Of a stretch of DNA of 19,885 nucleotides, positions 1 to 9,999 are shown one piece after another. Position 1 is the first letter of the stretch, and every line of letters begins with the position of its first letter. Below the pieces are notes generated by a model. It made no database searches and was not told the origin of the DNA. It worked only from the letters and a program-made list of their open reading frames with translations. Made by a program: the position numbers and the translations under genes. The stretch comes from Thalassiosira profunda (lineage: Eukaryota > Bacillariophyta > Thalassiosirophyceae > Thalassiosirales > Thalassiosiraceae): positions 1-19,885 of the forward strand of contig JALLAP010000205.1 in assembly GCA_036939355.1 (NCBI GenBank), read 5' to 3'.

Positions 1-1190
1 CCCAGCTTGTCGAACAGCCGCGTATCCTCGTCGAACGCCGGATTGTCCGTCGTCAGCAGCTTGTCCCCGTTGAAGATCGAATTGGCCCCCGCCTGGAACA
101 TGAGGCACTGCTCCGCGTCCGAGAAGGAAAGCCGCCCGGCGCTCAGCCGGACCATCGTCCGGGGCATGACGATGCGCGCCGTCGCGATCATCCGCGCCAT
201 GTCGAAGGCGTCGACGTCGGCGATGCCGTCATCGGCGGCCTTCTCCTCGTCCTCCGCGACTTCGTCGCCCAACGGAGTTCCCTCCACGGCCACGAGGGCG
301 TTGATGGGGACGCTCTCGGGATGCTCGGGGAGGGTCGCCAGCACGTGGAGCAATCCCACCCGATCGGTCTCCTTTTCGCCCAACCCGAGGATGCCCCCGC
401 AGCACACGCTGATGCCCGCGTCGCGGACGTTCGCGATGGTCTCGAGGCGGTCCTCGTACGTCCGCGTGGTGATGACGTTGGGGTAATGCTCGGGACTCGT
501 GTCGAGGTTGTGGTTGTAGGCCGTGAGGCCGGCCTCCTTCAATTGCTTGGCCTGTTCGGCGTTGAGCATCCCGAGGGTGCAGCACACCTCCAATCCCATC
601 CCGTTGACGCCCTTCACCATGTCGAGGATGTGGTTGAACGCGTTCTTCTTGTTCCCCAATTCGCGCCACGCGGCGCCCATGCAGAAGCGGGTGGACCCGG
701 CGTCCTTGGCCCGTTTGGCCGCCTCCAGCACCTCCTGCACCTTCATCGTCGGGGTGGGCTTGACGAAGGTCTTGTGCCGGGTGGATTGGGAGCAGTACGA
801 GCAGTCCTCCGTGCATCCCCCCGTCTTGATCGAGAGGAGGGTGCACTGCTGCACCTCGGCGGGGTCCCAGTACATCCGGTGGACGGTCGCGGCGCGGTAC
901 ATGAGCTCGTGGAAGGGGAGGGTGTAAATTTCCGCGATCTGGGCCTTGGTCCAATCGTGCCGGACCGCGGCGGTGACGCCGCCCATGGAGCGGGCGGACT
1001 CGTCGGCGTAGGGGGCGTTGCGGTCGCGGACGTCGTTGGGGTGGCGCGCCGGCGGTGGGGCGGACGAGGNACTCGTCGGCGTAGGGGGCGTTGCGGTCGC
1101 GGACGTCGTTGGGGTGGCGCGCCGGCGGTGGGGCGGACGAGGGTGATGGGGGCGGAGGGGAGGTGAACTGGCGGCGAGCCCGTCCAACAT
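1..1190 (-). CDS. bioB: Biotin synthase, 3' end cut by window edge
   Basis: Radical-SAM enzyme that inserts sulfur into dethiobiotin to make biotin, usually mitochondrial in eukaryotes. Seen: the 4Fe-4S motif CTEDCSYC (Cys codons at 813-815, 801-803 and 792-794), preceded by QQCTLLSIKTGG. Further family motifs follow: STRFCMGAAWR, EVCCTLGML, YNHNLDTS, SVCCGGILGLGE, PESVPINAL, VRLSAGR and GANSIFNGDKLLTT. The cysteines and arginine expected for the 2Fe-2S site are all present. The frame is open at base 1 and only a short C-terminal tail should be missing. The 5' end is uncertain because of the 72-bp copy/N/copy at 998-1142. Read as given, an ATG at 1190 is in frame and gives a Pro/Arg/Thr-rich leader. 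With one copy removed, the frame continues upstream with RRQFTSPPPP but has no ATG, only a GTG at 1200, so a further 5' exon would be needed. Identity is certain; the start is not. Confidence 0.95.
   Translation of the reverse strand, partial: MLDGLAASSPPLRPHHPRPPHRRRATPTTSATATPPTPTSXSSAPPPARHPNDVRDRNAPYADESARSMGGVTAAVRHDWTKAQIAEIYTLPFHELMYRAATVHRMYWDPAEVQQCTLLSIKTGGCTEDCSYCSQSTRHKTFVKPTPTMKVQEVLEAAKRAKDAGSTRFCMGAAWRELGNKKNAFNHILDMVKGVNGMGLEVCCTLGMLNAEQAKQLKEAGLTAYNHNLDTSPEHYPNVITTRTYEDRLETIANVRDAGISVCCGGILGLGEKETDRVGLLHVLATLPEHPESVPINALVAVEGTPLGDEVAEDEEKAADDGIADVDAFDMARMIATARIVMPRTMVRLSAGRLSFSDAEQCLMFQAGANSIFNGDKLLTTDNPAFDEDTRLFDKL
998..1142. repeat. 72-bp direct repeat around a single N (assembly seam)
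   Basis: Positions 998-1069 and 1071-1142 are identical over 72 bp and separated by one N at 1070. The length is the same as at the second N in the window (15908-16052). Inference: two contig ends sharing a 72-bp overlap were scaffolded with a minimum one-base gap instead of being merged. It lies in the leader of the biotin synthase gene and changes its upstream reading frame, since 73 is not a multiple of 3. Confidence 0.9.
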
Positions 1191-1235
1191 CACGTGCCAC
1201 GCCTGCGATAAACCTCTCGCCTGCTCCAACCCCGC

Positions 1236-4200
1236 ATGCCGCGATTCTCCCGAGACACCATCCTTGAAGCGGAGGTCCAGTGCATCGTCGCGGGCGGGGT
1301 CGGGCGCGAAGGGGAAGCTCCGGCGCAAAGATACCTCGTCGACATCAACCAGTCAATCCGCATGCACGTGGGTAGAAAAATCCCCCGTATGGGTAAAAAC
1401 TTGCGATGTTCACGACGGGCAAGGATGGGAGCCTGGCGTCGTCGCGCGCGTTTTTGACAAGGGGGACGGCGTCTGCGAGGTCGAGGTGCACGTCATGAAC
1501 GAAAAAGGGGAGTGGGTCGTCCCGGCAACAGTCCATCATCGCAATTTCGACGCGATCCCGACGAAAGTCCACAGCGATCCCAAATACAACATCTCCCAGT
1601 ACCTTCGGAAGCGCGACGAGGACCTTGATGGGCTATCGGGCATCTCTCGCAAGTTTTGGCGCTGTCTGAAATACTACGAGGGCGACGAAGACGTTCCGGA
1701 AGATCCCCCGGAGCTCGACGTGATCGGAAAGTCTCTTCTGGGTGAACATGCAGAGTCCTCCGTCAACCTTCGGGGTATCCTTCGATCGTTGATGGCGAGC
1801 GATCAAGTGAAGCGGGTGGTGCAACTGGCGACAAACGATACAACATGCTCCCCTCAGCTTGCGTTGGCTTATTTGGTTGGGCAGTTTTGTGGGATCGAGC
1901 TCAGCGAGGCATCGGTAGACGACGTCGATCCCAAGACAATATTGGGCCAATTGGGGAAAGAGACCGTGGCGGACGATGGCTGCCCCATATCCCAGGTGTT
2001 TCTGGTCTCGGTTATGTCGGTTCACACGCACAAAATGAGGGAGATGCATCCAGCAGAGCCACTCTTTGACGCGAGGGCCAAAGCGGTATTCTCTGATCCA
2101 GACAAACTGGCAGGGCGGCTGAGAAGGTTGCGCACTGCACTGGCTGCTATGCAGGCATCGCAGTCAGAGAAACCGCCTGTTTCTGGCCCAGCCAAACTGC
2201 TTCTCTCTCACGGTATTAGCATGATGATCGATATGCGGGGGACTAGTGACCGAGTGCTAGATAGGTTTGCAGAAGATGGACTGTGTCGACCGGCGGGCAC
2301 TCTTCGAATGTGGATAAAAATGCTGGCGGATGCGATCGATCCTCTCGATGTGAGGTCCCGGGCGACCGATGGGAAAGCGCACGTGCTTTGCACTTGTGCA
2401 GACAACGCAGATTTTCATTTGTTTCATACGTGTGCGAGCTGCGTCTCGGTGGGGGATATTGCGGTCGGAAGCGAATCGAAGGACGAGACAGAACACTTCA
2501 ACAGGCATTACATGTCTGGGCTGGGGAGCTTGTCCAACCTTAAGCCGGAGGACCTAGCCGCAACAAACGCCGACGATCAAATAGCCACCGAGCTAATTGA
2601 TGAGCACAACATTAGAGCTATATTGATGGCCGCTCTGGCTGCAAAGGAATCGCGGGGCAACGAATCATCGACCACCAACAATCACTCGTCTGCGCCTAAT
2701 AATTTGGTAGGAGCAACGGTTCAATTCACGTTCAGGCATCAGTTGAGAGAGGGAAAGGTCGCGTCGATTAGCAACGGCAGGGCCAACATCGACTTTGCAG
2801 ATGGCGGCCACACCACAACAAAAGCTATTCTATTGGAAGATATCATACCGGGAGAGAGCAGCGATGCAATGCCCGACACAGATGCGCACGAAGCTGTGCC
2901 AACGACCGCGCCTTCCAACAGGGACGACCCGGAACTCTTCAATGGCGAACGTCACCGCTTCGATCCGTCCACCACAAGCATATTCAGTGTGCTCACCGGG
3001 CTCAGCTCCAAAAATAGCGAAACGGCGAGGCGCGTGATACATGAGATGAAAACGGTGCACGGAGAGGAGAAATTTAACGACGCCGTCCATCTACTCGCCG
3101 CAGATCAAGAGTTTATGCCAACAGTAATGAACGAGTTCTTCTCAAAGCTGGGCACTGCGGAGGAACTTTCGCTGCTGCCTGCACTTGCTATTGGCCATGT
3201 GATGAAAGGCTTGAGCGTGTCGATGATGGCATACTACAGATGTTACTTTGATCCAATGCTGAATGCCATCGGAGTCAAACTTGGGTCCCCGGAGTATGAC
3301 AAGCTGTACAAGGGATCAGTTATTCGGAAGACAAACGTGTTGGTGACCAATTTCACCGAGATGCTGGCTCAGGCCGCTGCACACCAGTACCTTTCGGAAG
3401 TAGGAAAGGACGCTCGCATAGCAGACGGAGCGGGGCGGAAAACATCTCCCCTGACATTGATCGATCGGTTCTTCGAATCAGACCCCACGGGATCGATGGT
3501 TACAGTCATCGACGAGAATATGCGCCCGCGGCTGATCGAAGTGACAGAATCACTGCGATCCGTAGCAAAAGACTTTCACTCTTGGGCAAGAGAACAGTGG
3601 GGCACGACAAAGCGAGGCGAGATTGGGCCATCTGGCTACGAACGGCCGTCTCCACAGGCTCAGCCGCAGCAAGTGGACCTAGAACAAGAAGCAATATCGC
3701 AGAGTATCGAGAGCCATGCTGAATATCAAAGATTTTATGAGATGCCATACACAGACAAGGGAGATACTCAGGGCCTTTTGACGATCTGCACGAACGAAGG
3801 GCTCCTCAAAGACCGCTCTCGCAAGGACAGGCCAACACTGGCAAAGAAGCTGTTCATCCTTCGCGTCAATGGCGACAAGGACGCCGCCATCAAGTTTGGC
3901 CCATCTAGAAAACTCCCACCAGCAACCAACTCGTCCGGATTGGTCCTCTACGACTTGCTGTTTGGGCCGGAGCGTTTCACTATACTGATGGGACATCTTT
4001 TGACGCGGGTACGCCCGCGGGATCCTGGGCACAACGAAAGGTTTCCGACCGAATGGCTGGTCTTCTTCAAAGCCCTCACCGTCAGCACGTTCATGCGGAG
4101 ACAGCCAAATTACCAACGCTTGACGCTGTCCTTCCTGATCATGCTCAAGCAGATCGTCAACCACAGTGATCCGCGGTGCACCGATCTTGCATTGAAGCGC

Positions 4201-7011
4201 ATCCGTTGGACGTTTGCAGTTGCGGAGTCTGGCGACTCGCACGTATGCACTCCCGTGGATCTTCTGCAGGAATGGTCGATGGTCAAGCTAACCAAAGACG
4301 CTGGGCGGCGGGATCCATCCGCATATCGCAACCTTCAAGCGCGAGTAAAACTTGCAAGCGTTGAGAGACTGAGAAAACTAGAGGCCGCTCCAACTCCTGC
4401 CGAGTTCCCTCCCATTTTGCCAGAGACAGGTCGCAAGATGCAAGATGAGAGTCATAGAACGCAGAGCATTTATTCCGTATGGACAGACATTCTGAAGGAG
4501 CTCGCCATTGTCGATCCGAGCAGGTACGACAGCGATCGCATACACGGGTTTGGAAGTGGTGACTCAAAGCCAGTATTTGCAGGACGCTCGCGAGCATACC
4601 ATCGAACCAAAGATGCCGTCGACCACGTCCTCGTATCTGGATCTGCTTTCATTCGAGGCTATCGCGAATGCCTCGAAGTAGCCATCCCACCTCGTGGATA
4701 CCCGATTCTCCCACGGTTGGATCGTCCAATGATGGCGAAGAAGGGCTCAAGCAAGCAACCAAAGCTGAAAAGAGATGCCCAAAAGTCCAAACTCGACGCT
4801 GAGCAAAGCCTCCGAGGGGACGGGCATGTCATTGTAACATCCAGCAGTTCTATGCTCGAGGGAATGGACAAAGCGGGAGAGGGCAAGTCAGAAGTGGTGC
4901 GGGCAGTGCTTTCAACTATGTCAGACAATAAGCCGCACTCACAAAGTGACGAGTCATTTGGAGACGGCCCGAGCAAGCCGGTGGTTTTGGCTAGAAGCCG
5001 GGCCGATAGAGAGGCACACCTAAGAAAACGCTCCAAGCGATCTGAGGGGATTCATTCTCCTATCATTGACCTCGTGGACATCGCGAAGGACCTCCGCGAC
5101 GGGATTCCTAGAAGGCAAGGAGAACAGAACAAGAACACAGTGGATGAGTTGGCGCGGGACATACTATGCCACGAAGTCAAAAAGTATTACCATGAAGCGA
5201 TGGAAGTGCTTTGTCTTGCCATGGATGTTGCCAGCTTAATGACGTCGCTGCGAGTGATTCCTCATACAAAGAGAGGAAAGCTGGACGCGGTCACAATCCC
5301 TCATGGCGCGCTGGCAAAAGTGAAGAGGGGTTCCGACGACCTATCTCCGTATGGCAATCGATCAAATCTTCTCATCGCTGGCGACCAACAGTTCACCGAG
5401 CTCCTCTTCGACACGATTTGTAACCAGGCAAAGGAATTGGAAGAGAAGAAGTGGCATCTGCCTCGGCGAGTCGGACCTTTTGTGTTAGTCGTCGTTGGAG
5501 GCAGTTCCCAGGCATGTGTTGCAGTTGGAGTGGGCGAGAAGCGCAGAGCTCGATTGAACTCAAACTCCATCGAGGTTTCCTGCCAGGCCATTGAAGCGGC
5601 GATGGAAATAAGCGGCGTTGTCCAGCAAGAAGAGGGTGAGATGATGGTGTACGGCGCAATGCAGTCGCTGATCAATCTGGGATTCACTCACCAGAGCTGC
5701 GCCGAGGGCATCGACTGCATCTTCGTGCTGCATTCGGACGACAGCGACGCCTTCGCCGGACTCAGCATGCAAGCAATGTACAACCTGGAGTCAACGTGCA
5801 TTCGTAGCCACAAGAGATTCATCGGCGCAATTTATCTCCACGGCTCCAGCAAATCCGCCTCAGCAGTGGCCAAGCTTGGCAACATCTTCCGGACCAACAT
5901 CGAAGTCGACAAAGAGCTATGCCCAACGGGACGAGGATTCGAATTCATGGTGGATCTCGAGGCGATGTACAGACGGCTCGAGGAGGACGACTCGATGCCC
6001 AACTTCCCGCCCGGTCACCGCGCATTGTCCATCGGCGCCATCTACACGCTTCTGAACCACGATTATTTGAAGGTGGCGGCCCACAGTGGCTTGTCCTACA
6101 GCTCGCTGATTGCGGCAATGAAGTTGCAACAGTACAAGGCGGACGTGAGCAAGTATGGCGCTGCAGCATACAGCCCGGTCAACTTCACTCGCCGGGCGAT
6201 CTTTATGGATGAAAAGCACGGAGACGACAAGGGATACAACTTACGCGGCATCCTCCTTCTGTTTCACCATGCATTCATGAACAGACCGGCCACCAAAAAG
6301 CTGCTCATCAAACGGTACAAGGATCCGTCCAATTTGAACGCCGACCTAGGGCACGACGTGGTACGAGCCACTTCCATCCTAGCCGGAGAACTCCAACCTG
6401 TGCCTGATCCCGTCGCGCTCCTCGCTCATATCAGCTGCGCCAATCTCATTTTCCGACGATGGAGTTGCATTTTGTACGACAGGAGCAGACGCACCGACGA
6501 CGAGCTCCACGGATCGTGTTACGAAAAGAGCTGGAACAAAGACCGGTGGGCAATGTCCATTGAGTACGACCTTTGCAGGCTCGCCAAGGCCAATAGCCGC
6601 AATGCGTGGAAGGATGGCTCCGTCATGACCAAGCTACGCCTCGAGTGCTACGGAGCCCTCGCGAATGAATCTCAACGGTGGGCAGATATTTCAATCCCGT
6701 TCGTTCCACTCGACGAGGTCAGGAGCGCAGCCGCCAACGAGGGCCACTATCCTTCGAAGAAAATATTCCAGCAGTGTTTACCGCCTCCGCCTGCGCTGGT
6801 CAGCGGAGAGCCCGCGCCAACGAAGCAAGACGAGCTTGCAAATCAGCTCCAGGATATCCACGACGAGTCCCGCGAACACGAGAGATGTGACCTGGACGCC
6901 GAGGATGATGTCGAGGATGACGGTAGCGACGATGAACGAAGCGTCGCTGGGTCGATTTCGGGAGAGGAGGACGCTGACAGCGACGATGAGTTAGATGAGG
7001 ATGAGGTATAG
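1236..7011 (+). CDS. Very large unrecognised protein with tudor-like, DUF6589-like and XPG-like segments
   Basis: Not firmly recognised. A single frame with no stop and no intron runs from 1264 to a TAG at 7009-7011; its first codon is TTG, so that is not the start. An ATG at 1236 opens the neighbouring frame (MPRFSRDTILEAEV...), which seems to join the long frame by a one-base slip in A5TC5 at 1376-1386. Numbering from 1264: tudor/agenet-like segment about 42-95 (VWVKTCDVHDGQGWEPGVV); Cys/His cluster C376, C378, H385, H388, C390, C393; second tudor-like segment about 480-530; DUF6589-like stretch about 928-1040 (TPVDLLQEW at 995-1003); Lys-rich linker about 1155-1180; XPG/FEN-like segment about 1404-1620, with SDDSD at 1491-1495 and HDYL at 1599-1602; acidic tail after 1875. 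Domain names are from memory of family patterns and are tentative. Base composition looks less GC-rich than the flanking genes. Could be transposon-derived or a lineage-specific nuclear protein. Confidence 0.85.
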
Positions 7012-7040
7012 CAATGTGTACAAACAACAACAAACTTACC

Positions 7041-8150
7041 TCAATTGCAACTTGGTTGAGTGAAAGAATATATGTTCGGATATCGCCGCTTATCGGCGGC
7101 AGTGGCAGCAAAACCACAGGCACAGCGGATGCCGATGTCGGGATTATTGCATCTGCCTCCGCAAGGGATGAAGCTTCCGACGCTCATCGAGTCCACGTCG
7201 CCACCCACCGATAGCTGCAACAACCGCTCACCGGACGAAGGTTGGTTGGAATCGTTGATGCGGTCGAGCGCCTGGACGGCTTTCCGGACCGAGGAATGAT
7301 GCACTAGTTGGCTCAAAATGGCCGACTCTCCGCAGCGAATCATCAGCTCAATGTCCCGCGAGCCAGCGACGAACAGTCGTATCCCCTGCTGAGACGGCAC
7401 AAGTGTGTGTGCAATCTCCTCCAGACGCGGCCTGTTGCACACAAATGCTCTGCTCAGAGTGTACACCGCGTGTGTGGAGTGCTCGCCAATTTGTACGCAG
7501 CCGGCCTGTAGGGCAGCCAGCATGGCATCGTCCACAACTCGCCCCAAAAGATCGCTCTTCACCCCCTCCCCGCCGACCAGCAAGTGACCGCTGATATCAT
7601 CCCTAGACACCGGGACGGTGATTGGGACGACAGGTTGCAGCTTGCGCGAGTATCTAGCGCTCCGTTTTGATTCTTGCTTATCCCTCATGGCATTTACAGC
7701 CTTCTGCCCCGCCTCGTCGAGGAGTGATGTGGGGAACAAGCAGGGAATCTCCCCCCGCCCCGGAACATCAAGAACCAACACTCCCGCCATGTTGGACGCG
7801 TCGTCGTCCTTCGGTCGCGCAGAGACTAGACGGCCGCTGCAACTGACGAATTCGACGGCCCCATCCGCAGAATCGACGCCAATCGATCCCTCCACTATCA
7901 TCTCCCCACCGGGCTGCGAGTGACGCACGCGCAGGAGGTTGGACGATTTGATCCGCCGCTTGTGCTCCACCCGTCGCTTCTTTTTTGCAGCAGCCCCCTG
8001 TCGTTGTGCCGCCCGGCGATGCCTTAAAAGGTGGGTGAGGAGATCCCCCTTCAATCGCCCCGCATGATGGGCCCTGACGATCTTTGCTTGGCCGGGCGGG
8101 AGGTGGAGGCCGAAGTGGCCTACGGCGTTAGCGCCGCGCCAAGAAGCCAT
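7041..8150 (-). CDS. Unrecognised basic protein, 369 aa
   Basis: I do not recognise the family. The frame is uninterrupted from an ATG at 8150 (MASWRGANAV) to a TGA at 7041-7043, with no intron apparent. The N-terminal 70 residues are rich in Arg, Lys and His and hold a classical nuclear-localisation-like run, KKKRRVEHKRR, at 56-66. The middle (about 85-320) is mixed alpha/beta in character with no membrane segment. Near the C terminus a small cysteine group, CGGRCNNPDIGIRCACG, could bind metal. It converges on the large gene with only 29 bp between the two stop codons, so their 3' UTRs probably overlap. It diverges from the Su(z)12 gene across 301 bp. Nuclear location is inference from the basic run only. 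Confidence 0.7.
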   Translation of the reverse strand: MASWRGANAVGHFGLHLPPGQAKIVRAHHAGRLKGDLLTHLLRHRRAAQRQGAAAKKKRRVEHKRRIKSSNLLRVRHSQPGGEMIVEGSIGVDSADGAVEFVSCSGRLVSARPKDDDASNMAGVLVLDVPGRGEIPCLFPTSLLDEAGQKAVNAMRDKQESKRSARYSRKLQPVVPITVPVSRDDISGHLLVGGEGVKSDLLGRVVDDAMLAALQAGCVQIGEHSTHAVYTLSRAFVCNRPRLEEIAHTLVPSQQGIRLFVAGSRDIELMIRCGESAILSQLVHHSSVRKAVQALDRINDSNQPSSGERLLQLSVGGDVDSMSVGSFIPCGGRCNNPDIGIRCACGFAATAADKRRYPNIYSFTQPSCN

Positions 8151-8451
8151 CAGCCGGTCGCGCGCTCAAACAAGGGCACAGCGGGGGAGCGATGCAATAA
8201 TATGATCAGGCTTTGGGGCGGAGACGGGCCTGCGCCGGGCCGGTAAGGAGAGGGAGGGCCAGCGGCGTCGACGGCGGTGATGGGGGCGAGGCTGTCGATG
8301 CGTGATTTTTTTCGCTCTCGTGAACCTACGTAAAATTTCGTCCCGTGAACACCCCACTGCGTGAAGTGCCCGCCCGAGTCCTTGGAGCTCACATAGAGAG
8401 AGGGTGAAGGGCCTCTCTAGGCTGCCGGCACAGGAGACCGAGGAGGGCGGC
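8151..8451. promoter_or_regulatory. Divergent intergenic region, 301 bp
   Basis: Lies between the start codons of the 369-aa gene (-) and the Su(z)12 homologue (+), so it must hold both 5' UTRs and both promoters. I see no clear TATA box. A T7 run occurs at about 8306-8312. In the Su(z)12 frame the sequence upstream of the first ATG is open back to a GTG at 8404. Confidence 0.5.
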
Positions 8452-9921
8452 ATGGACTTTGCATCTCTCGTGGGCGCGCACGCCCGCATCGCCAAGCAAC
8501 TGGAATTGCGATGGTTCTGGGAGGCAGAGCCGTCGTCGACGGGAGATGGAGATGGTGATGATGGGAAGCAAAGGGCACGGCGTGGGAGGAGCACATCCGA
8601 CAAACCACGAGGCAAAACGGGCGGTATCGAGGCACCGAGTTGCAAGTCTGCGGGAGGGAAGCTCGTGCGAAGGCGCCGCCACTGCATGCCGTTTTTGCGG
8701 AGGAATGTTGCAGTGCGTCGTGATGGGCGCACACGCAGAGGCGGCTCCACCGAGAGCAGCGAACCCCGGAAGAAGGCCCCACCGGCTCCGCACAAACAAG
8801 GCAGGCAGAGGAAAAGCCCCCCAGAAGCTGTGATGGCCAGCGGCAATAAGAAGCGCGCCCGTGGCAACAAAGAAACATCTGTCTCGTCGTTTCAAGCATA
8901 CGCTCAGAATCCGGCGAAGCGGCGCAAGTTGCTCGAACAACTGCCCCCAGAGCTACACCACGACGAAACGTTCGTGCTGGAGCGCATGAGGGGGACGTGG
9001 ATGGAAGAGGCGGCCGCTGCTGGAGGGGGCGATAGCGGGGATGGCAGACGTGCAACAATGTTGGCTCGCAAAGATACCTCTGATCTTGCCCCATCCAGCC
9101 GCAAGAAAAGTCAGCATCCACCTGCCTACTTTCATTATCTCTACATGCAACCCAACCACACTCCTGCGGCATTTGTGGAGGAGATCGAAGGGCGGATGTG
9201 CCCGCTGTGCGACTTTGATGGGGAAACCGACAAGGGCCTTCTGGAACACTGCGGCCGGTACCACGGCACGTTAGCGCGCAAACAGAGCGACGCCACTGCT
9301 GGCGAGGAACGAGAGGGCGCTTACTTCGAAGCAGCGTTGGGCAACGAGGGACAGCTCCACGTCGTCGTCCGGGGGGTTCCAATCCGCTTGGAGACGACCG
9401 TTGTTCCGGATGACTTTGTCTTTGTCTGTCCCCGCTTGTCGACGTCCGGTGGCAAACCAAAGGGGCCCACAAAAAGCCAAGTAGAGATCCCATCGCTGCA
9501 ACGGAGCCAGCGCAATGCAAATCAAGGGCCTATGCAGCCGGCCCGTCAATACTTCAACCCTCAAACAAACCTCCCGTTGTCTCGCGAGGAGTGGACGAAC
9601 AACACGCGAGGCAACGCCGACGAGGGGTGGCTGCATAAGATGAGCGACGAGCTGCTGGACGAGTTTGAGGACGTGACGGACGACGAGAAGAAGTTCATGA
9701 AGCTGTGGAACAGCTTCATCCGGTGCAACCACATCATCGCGGACCGGGACGTGCCGGCAAAGTGCACAGAGTTTGTTGCCAAGCACGGGAAGTTCCTGCG
9801 AGACGAAAGCTTGCGATTGCAATTGCTGCTCCATCTCTTCAATCTCTGGGATTCGGGGGTGATCTCTTCCGCGAGGATTTCGGCGTGCATGCGGATGTAT
9901 GATGCTGGCAAACAGAGCTAG
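8452..9921 (+). CDS. Polycomb PRC2 subunit, Su(z)12/EMF2/VEF family
   Basis: Subunit of Polycomb repressive complex 2, which methylates histone H3 Lys27; Su(z)12 scaffolds the catalytic subunit through its VEFS box. Seen, 489 aa from the first in-frame ATG: a disordered basic N terminus (about 1-150); a segment leading to the finger (PPAYFHYLYMQPNHTP); a C2H2 zinc finger with C250, C253, H266 and H271 (CPLCDFDGETDKGLLEHC); a post-finger strand region ending VFVCPR; and a VEFS box about 365-480. The VEFS box shows ARQYFNP, the acidic DELLDEFEDVTDDEKKFMKLWN, FIRCNHIIADRDVPAKCTEF and LLLHLFNLWDSGVIS. Order and spacing match the family. It is shorter than animal SUZ12, with a reduced and poorly conserved N-terminal half. 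No intron is seen. The C terminus converges on the S74 gene, 78 bp between stops. Family assignment is secure; the orthologue name is not. Confidence 0.9.
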   Translation: MDFASLVGAHARIAKQLELRWFWEAEPSSTGDGDGDDGKQRARRGRSTSDKPRGKTGGIEAPSCKSAGGKLVRRRRHCMPFLRRNVAVRRDGRTRRGGSTESSEPRKKAPPAPHKQGRQRKSPPEAVMASGNKKRARGNKETSVSSFQAYAQNPAKRRKLLEQLPPELHHDETFVLERMRGTWMEEAAAAGGGDSGDGRRATMLARKDTSDLAPSSRKKSQHPPAYFHYLYMQPNHTPAAFVEEIEGRMCPLCDFDGETDKGLLEHCGRYHGTLARKQSDATAGEEREGAYFEAALGNEGQLHVVVRGVPIRLETTVVPDDFVFVCPRLSTSGGKPKGPTKSQVEIPSLQRSQRNANQGPMQPARQYFNPQTNLPLSREEWTNNTRGNADEGWLHKMSDELLDEFEDVTDDEKKFMKLWNSFIRCNHIIADRDVPAKCTEFVAKHGKFLRDESLRLQLLLHLFNLWDSGVISSARISACMRMYDAGKQS

Positions 9922-9999
9922 AGAGTATTCGTTTTCAGGATCGAAAGCGTCTAGAGAGCCAGGTGAGGTAAAGCAAGCCTATTTTACTGCTTTCCTGCC

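Noticed and set aside
321..1166. Plus-strand frame of 281 codons
   Set aside because: Antisense shadow of biotin synthase in GC-rich DNA; crosses the N and has no family likeness.
229..1200. 323-residue minus-strand frame with a proline/arginine-rich product
   Set aside because: It is a shifted frame of the biotin synthase gene after the N, and starts with GTG. The true frame carries all the biotin synthase motifs.
1143..8400. Terminal inverted repeats of a transposon around the giant gene
   Set aside because: I compared the sequence near 1143-1240 with 7012-7100 and 8160-8400 by eye and saw no matching inverted ends; a computed search could still find distant ones.
8417..9520. Minus-strand frame of 367 codons, Cys/Arg/Ser-rich
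   Set aside because: Antisense to the clear Su(z)12 gene; composition typical of a shadow frame.
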